From Sarcocystis neurona (Eukaryota; Apicomplexa; Conoidasida; Eucoccidiorida; Sarcocystidae), in assembly GCA_000727475.1 (NCBI GenBank), contig KL647295.1:993985-1057984 (forward strand): 64,000 nt of DNA. The letters run 5' to 3'. Below the pieces are notes generated by a model. The model saw only the letters and a list, made by a program, of their open reading frames with translations. It was not told where the DNA came from and searched no databases. The position numbers were made by a program, and so were the translations under genes. Positions within the stretch are counted from its first letter, which is position 1, and each line of letters opens with the position of its first letter. Positions 58,900 to 64,000 of the stretch are shown here, piece after piece.

Positions 58900-61800
58900 T
58901 ACAACGATGCGCGTAAAGCTTTAAGGTGTTGTTTACTGTAATTCAGTGGACATCCCGTAGTCGTACTGTTTCCGAGATGAGCTACCGCTCAGTGTGAAAT
59001 TGCTGTGGACACACTTCACTTGTATATCTGCGCGCTCTGAATGACAAGGCACCTTGATGTTTCCCGCTGGTGTCTCTCAACGTGATAGAACACACGTGAC
59101 CGCTCGCCTGTGAGCGGATTAATTACTAAACTAGTGAAAAAGAAAATTTCTCTCCCTCCGAAGTTGCCGGCTTACACGTTTACAATCTATGAGTACGCAC
59201 GCCCATGCGTCGAGCGCCGCTGTCCTGCACGTGTATTTCTACATCTATTTCCAGCGCCGCTCCTCCGTTCTTCGTAGCACAGGAGTTGGGCATGAGGCAC
59301 CAACCAATGCGCTCGGTGATCGACCAATCACTCCAGTGCTCAAGCTGTACACGATGAAGTAATTCCGTTCACAATAACTGAAGGGTTCGAAACACTGCAC
59401 AGAGCACCTAACCCAGCAAAAGACACGCTGTTTGAAGAACAGCTGTACGCAAATCTATTTCAGTCGTTACAGACAGCTACACTAGAGGTAGCCGCACACA
59501 ACAGTAAAAGTCAATTGTTACACACAGCGCAGATTCCAAGCACAGCGCGCATTCACCTCGACGCGGCTTACATATGATGCATGTGCGTGTGGTCTGAAAA
59601 TTTAATTTTTTCACAAACGCCAAACGTACCTTTGCGGGGAGAGAAATTCTCTGTAAACTAGCTTTGCCCCTCCTCCTGTGCCCTGCCGTCCAGTGGGGGT
59701 GGAATCATCTTCTGCATCGAATGGTTTTAACGTGTTTTTGTGCATGTCTCATTTCGAGTGCGAGTACGGATGACGTGTGACGTCAGGCGGTGGGAAATGC
59801 ACACTGTGATAGGGCAAATAACAGGAGTATCTTGTATTGTGTACTCTGCTGAAAACGTGCAACGGCCTAGACACAGGGCGAAGTTGTCAGCCAGTCGTCG
59901 GCCTGTTTGATGGTGGAGGAAGGTATTACCTGCTTCACCGATCGTGTCTCTTGCACGGAGAGACATCCGTTGTAGGTAAGCAGGGGTCTGCCTGTTACGT
60001 ACCGGACACTTATTTTGCCGCTGCAGTAGGTCTCTGTCCCTGTGTACAGACGGAGAGGTGTTCTGCCTTATCATTGTGTACCGTGTGGTACGTGAACTTA
60101 CTGTCCGTTTCATCAGTGGTGTCTCTACTGTACGCTTGAGTAGTGGACAGCTCTCTCAGGTAAAAACTCGTAAGTTATATGTGGGGGGACGGATACCCTC
60201 TTCAAACACTCGACTACACACATTTCACAGAAAAAGGATTTCTTGTATCATCAGTGTGTACACAGCTATACGTGGTTGTTCTGATGTATCGGCCAGTGCT
60301 GCAAGTAGTGTCCATCATGCTATTCAAAATATATGCGGAGCTCCACTTGTTCGTACGTTGGCAGATAGAGCAAACCCGATCCGTAGCATTCGCTGCGCTG
60401 CGCCTTTCTGTGACTTGCGTAGTCTTTATTGGCGTACAAGGCTGAACCTCACCATTCCACTTTTGAAGCCGTGGAACGCGTGTAGTCGGTTCATTTAGAT
60501 GTGGGCACCTTCTGAACATCCTGTGTGTGGTTTCGCTTTCGTATGTGTACGAGCGTTCGGCGAGTGCATTAACACACTACAGCCCGTAGAGTTTACTTTA
60601 ATAGCGTCGGCGGAGTACACAACTAAGTATCCCGAAGTCTTGATCAACCAACTCCGAGGGGTTTCGAAGTCACCTTCCACATCAGACTCCTCGACTGTGT
60701 GTGTGGGATGACACAGGACAGGGTTTGATCGTAGTATACCCAACATAGTTTCTGTTTCGGAGATGATAGTATGGAATAACACGTTGTCTTTCCCAAGCAT
60801 ATGAATTATCCGTGTCAATATACTGATGTACTTCCTTTACATCCTATACACTTCTCCACGTGAGTTCTTCGCCAAAGCTAACTAGACGAAGCAAGCTAGA
60901 TGTGGAAAGAACCCCGACACGACCATTGCTGCCGCACGCCCCGCCTCAATCCCCAGTTTTCCGATGGTACATGCACATATATACATACATCAGTAGGTCA
61001 ATCTCTGTAGGTACCACGTTGGACAGTGGGGCACCAAAACGTCATTCCCCGGATAGCAAAACTGCAGTCGCATCTATCTACACATTTGCAACTTCTAGAC
61101 TGGTACACGTATGCCACCACACGTTTACGTATACATTGATCTTTGCACATGTCGTATTTCACAGTGGCGCACCAGAAGCTCGTTTCCAAGAAGACGAAAC
61201 TACAATCGCACACGCCTGCACTAGACACACCTGAGAAAGCTAGGGACGTCTTACCGTCTGCAATAAACCAATTCTGTAGGTGTCGCGTACCAGCTTCATG
61301 CGTGTCTAACCATCTATGCGTGTATACGTTAGTTTATGCGTATATCAGCAAAAAGAAATATAGCCGTCCGTAAAGTCGTAAGCAGAAACGTCTGGACGCT
61401 CTTGCATGTTCTTCGTTTGTAGCTATTGCTCTACAGAAGAAGAATTCCGTTTGGCTACCATCCGTTCCGCGCGGATCCATGGGTATGAGTCAATACGTTC
61501 GAAATCTTGTAGTTCCAGTATCATAGCGGAGAGGTATCAGGGAACCGCCCTCCACGGACATCGGCAAATCTTCTTCGTCACTAAAGCAATACAGACTATA
61601 AGAAACGTTCATGTTTCTTCGTGGTCAAACGTACAAAGTCGTACTGTGTTGCCATTGTAGGAGGTGTAATACAGTCCAGTCAAATTTGTACCCGTACCAG
61701 CTTTCGTCACCGAGAGCGAACGCGGACCAACTCTTTTCCTACGTGCTCACATTTGCAGGCACAGTGACTTGGCCTTCCCTCCAAAACTGGTAGAGAGAGA

Positions 61801-62800
61801 CACCTGTTCCTTGTCTGCGTCTGCCGCACGGAAGGGGAACGGCCACCAGTGTCCAAATATGAACGCGGTGATGCGAGCCGGTATCACAAGTGTGCAAGCT
61901 ACTGACGATTTGCACGCGGTACGTTTTCAGTTTACTCGTGATGCTGTTAGCCTTTTCACCACCGCCTCTTTGCTGGCGTTCTGCCACCGGCATTCTCAAC
62001 TCGACACTCACAATTAAATACTTTATACGTGTGTGTCTCGTTGCCCCATAGTTAGACCTAGTGACTGTCTCCCTTACCTTGTTTCTCTATGCCTCACACA
62101 GCAGGGGTGAGTTCAAATGCGTGAGTTTGTCTGTAACGACTCACCGGTTTACGCAGATGTAACGCGGTATGTTCCGTGAATTTGTTCATCGGCGATGTTC
62201 TAACAAGCTATTACAACTCACTGGCTGCGCATAAGTAGTTGTATACTTGGTGTCAAAACGGATATTCGGCGCTTGAAGATAGTGAGGATCTGTCGTAGCG
62301 TCAACCATAGGGTGCGCCCACTACAGTTGGGAAATTGTCATGCTTGCAGTATTGCATACACATACACACTTACACGTATATGAGGACAGATAGATACGTC
62401 CCTACGTACACAGGTAGATACATAAGTCACTCTATGTATGTCTGTAATGGTGTGGGGTCATGCAAAGACTTACACGTGTGTGCAATGGACGCTTGGTACA
62501 GAAACAACTGCGCATCATCGTGTGGGCACGCACACCTGGCCAACAGTTTTCGGGTGTATTGTAGGTGTGCCACTCTTTTTCTCCCTCTGTCTCTCTTTAT
62601 GTACCTGTGTACACGGGAGAATACATATATATATATATGCATATATATATGTATGCATGTAAAAAGACTGTCGTGTATACGTGTTCGTGCCCATCTGTAT
62701 ACAGATCAATTAATAATATATTCACGTACAATGCCGTGTGTGGGTACACCTCTGCCTCCGGAGACAACTCCTCTTACGTGAGACCATCGTAGAACTTCGA
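58900..62800. other. no firm gene
   Basis: One ATG-started minus frame (60113-59727, 128 codons, polar and basic) could be real but has no supporting signal. A diverged direct repeat lies at 61023-61072 and 61161-61210 and an AT microsatellite at 62621-62658. Nothing else is supported. Confidence 0.4.
62621..62658. repeat. (AT)n microsatellite
   Basis: Alternating AT with two GC interruptions, read directly. Confidence 0.85.
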
Positions 62801-63294
62801 GTTTAGGTGTGTATACCGTTCTCGGACAGAAAATATACCAACACATGGGGTATAATGTGTGTACGTGTGTGCGTGTGCAGATGTGGAGACGCTATTTTTC
62901 AGTTCAAACGTAATGCGGAGCGCGCACAACGCCAAGTTCGGCCATTCTCTTTTCTGATGCATACATTCCATATATCCTCCCACACAAGTGTTTTACACGA
63001 AGACTGGGCACACCGGTTCAACATGGTCACTGAGAATTATCAGTGAAGTAGAGAACTGCTGTCCAGTCCAGACCGGAGAACTGGTCGTCTCAGGAACATT
63101 CTCGATAGAGTGTTACTAATGCATAGCTACAGGTGTGGTGTTTCTCCCCCACACTTAATCTCACCGGTAGCATTTACGGTGTCCGGCCCCGGTACTCTAT
63201 ACCACTGCCAGTGCGCCATGGTGCCTCTGCGTTTGTCCTTGTGAGAAAAAAAGTCCTGAGGACGAGCCTGTACCGTCGCTGTGCTAATCCGGCA

Positions 63295-64000
63295 TCATTG
63301 TGCTTCGTAGGTGGATTTTACGCGCCGTAGTCTGTTTGCCGGCTCCGCCGCGTTCAGCTTTCCCACCTCGTTCGCCGGTCCTAGCCGGCGGAGCCACCTG
63401 CTCGGTGAAAACGGAGACCAACGGCCGCTGCCACACACATTCGGCCGCTCCTCCCCAGAGAAGAGAAAAGTCGACAAGCCCGCCTTTACGAACGCTGTGA
63501 TAACGTGATAATTTGTGGTGCTTTCGACCGTCACATGTGCTTTTCGTGTAGGCACTGTCATTTCAGGGTGCGGTGTGCGCGTTGAGGGCGACCAGGAGCT
63601 GCTTGCGGCTTCCCTGTTTGTTTGTGGTCGCTGTGTCACGCTTCGGGGTTGACCAACAAAAGGATATTGTGTAGAGTGCTCAACAACACGAGGAAGAACT
63701 TTGAACTGCAGTTTTGCCTTTTCCTAACTCGTTGTCTCCCCGTAATGATACCCTTGTCTGGTAGCCCCCACCCTCCAGTTCCCGGAAGAAGACAATCAGC
63801 TGCAGGGGTACCGTATTGGAGCAACAAAATTAATCGCTGTATTCCCCACTTTATATCGCTTTGTAGAAACAGTAATTCTCACTCCTACATCTCCTCCACA
63901 GGGGGTTCCTCATTCTCCTTTTTCATACATACCGTGACAGCGCACACACAGACTCCGTTCCAGTTGCCACGTCTCCGGATCCTACAGGGGGCTCCGGTTA
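63295..64000 (-). CDS. tentative gene at right edge, partial
   Basis: An exon entering from the edge (64000-63933, PPVGSGDVATGTESVCALS) ends at a strong donor (CG then GTATGT) in phase 2. The segment 63613-63295, after AAACAG, fits that phase and reads as protein (TRKAHVTVESTTNYHVITAF) to TGA at 63295. The acceptor lacks a pyrimidine tract. A competing + model uses acceptors at CTTCGTAG (63310), GTCATTTCAG (63570) and CTCCTCCACAG (63900), each followed by open frames, the last running off the edge. I rate the minus model slightly higher because of the donor and the long frame. Confidence 0.35.

Noticed and set aside
62427..62792. Open frames on both strands around the AT microsatellite
   Set aside because: Openness follows from alternating AT/CA sequence, and the encoded peptides are Tyr/Ile/His repeats without protein character.
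1..64000. CRISPR arrays, bacterial operons, insertion sequences, rRNA genes
   Set aside because: No regularly spaced repeats with unique spacers, no ribosome-binding-site-led gene runs, no transposase motifs and no rRNA signature were seen; the spliced genes show a eukaryotic source.
1..64000. AAACCCT-type telomere-like repeats expected in some Eimeria segments
   Set aside because: I looked for runs of this unit on both strands and saw none, so there is no evidence that the window is telomeric.

Overview
The window looks like nuclear DNA of a coccidian apicomplexan of the Eimeria/Cyclospora type. Three things point there. A spliced gene on the + strand (about 35.7-40.2 kb) encodes an alveolin-type inner membrane complex protein, which restricts the source to alveolates. 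The left end holds a very long intron-free frame crowded with CAG/GCA codons (Ala, Gln, Ser runs), the style of homopolymeric repeats typical of Eimeria. Several short first exons encode signal peptides and end in phase 1. The genus is an inference; I could not run any search.

Two spliced genes are well supported: SmB, a spliceosomal Sm protein (3 exons, minus strand, 53416-56467), and the alveolin gene (+ strand). The largest coding feature is the minus-strand frame from 5618 through position 1. It is open for about 1,872 codons and continues outside the window. Two further genes have a clear signal-peptide exon joined in phase to a second exon: gene A at 19408-20020 and gene B at 24199-25074, both +. 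A third signal exon lies at 46142-46049 (minus). B and C share sequence in their 5' leaders although they are 22 kb apart and inverted.

Layout: 0-5.6 kb giant minus-strand gene; 5.6-9.9 kb possible upstream exons, then gene-poor; 9.9-15.2 kb tentative minus-strand exons; 15.3-19.1 kb nothing supported; 19.1-25.4 kb secreted-protein region on the + strand, with a 152-bp tandem duplication covering the start of gene A; 25.4-35.6 kb several ATG-started + frames and small repeats, gene structures unresolved; 35.7-40.2 kb alveolin; 41.7-43.1 kb tentative multi-exon + gene; 45.3 kb 101-bp minisatellite; 46.1 kb signal exon C; 48-50.5 kb tentative coding; 50.8-51.5 kb strand-switching TAC/GTA triplet repeats; 53.4-56.5 kb SmB; 56.5-62.8 kb mostly unassigned; 63.3-64 kb tentative partial gene at the right edge.

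The genes do not form a pathway. SmB is housekeeping RNA processing, alveolin builds the pellicle skeleton, and the signal-exon genes are probably exported or surface proteins. Many other open frames read like protein, but this DNA is poor in stop codons on both strands, so I kept those at low confidence and state alternatives.
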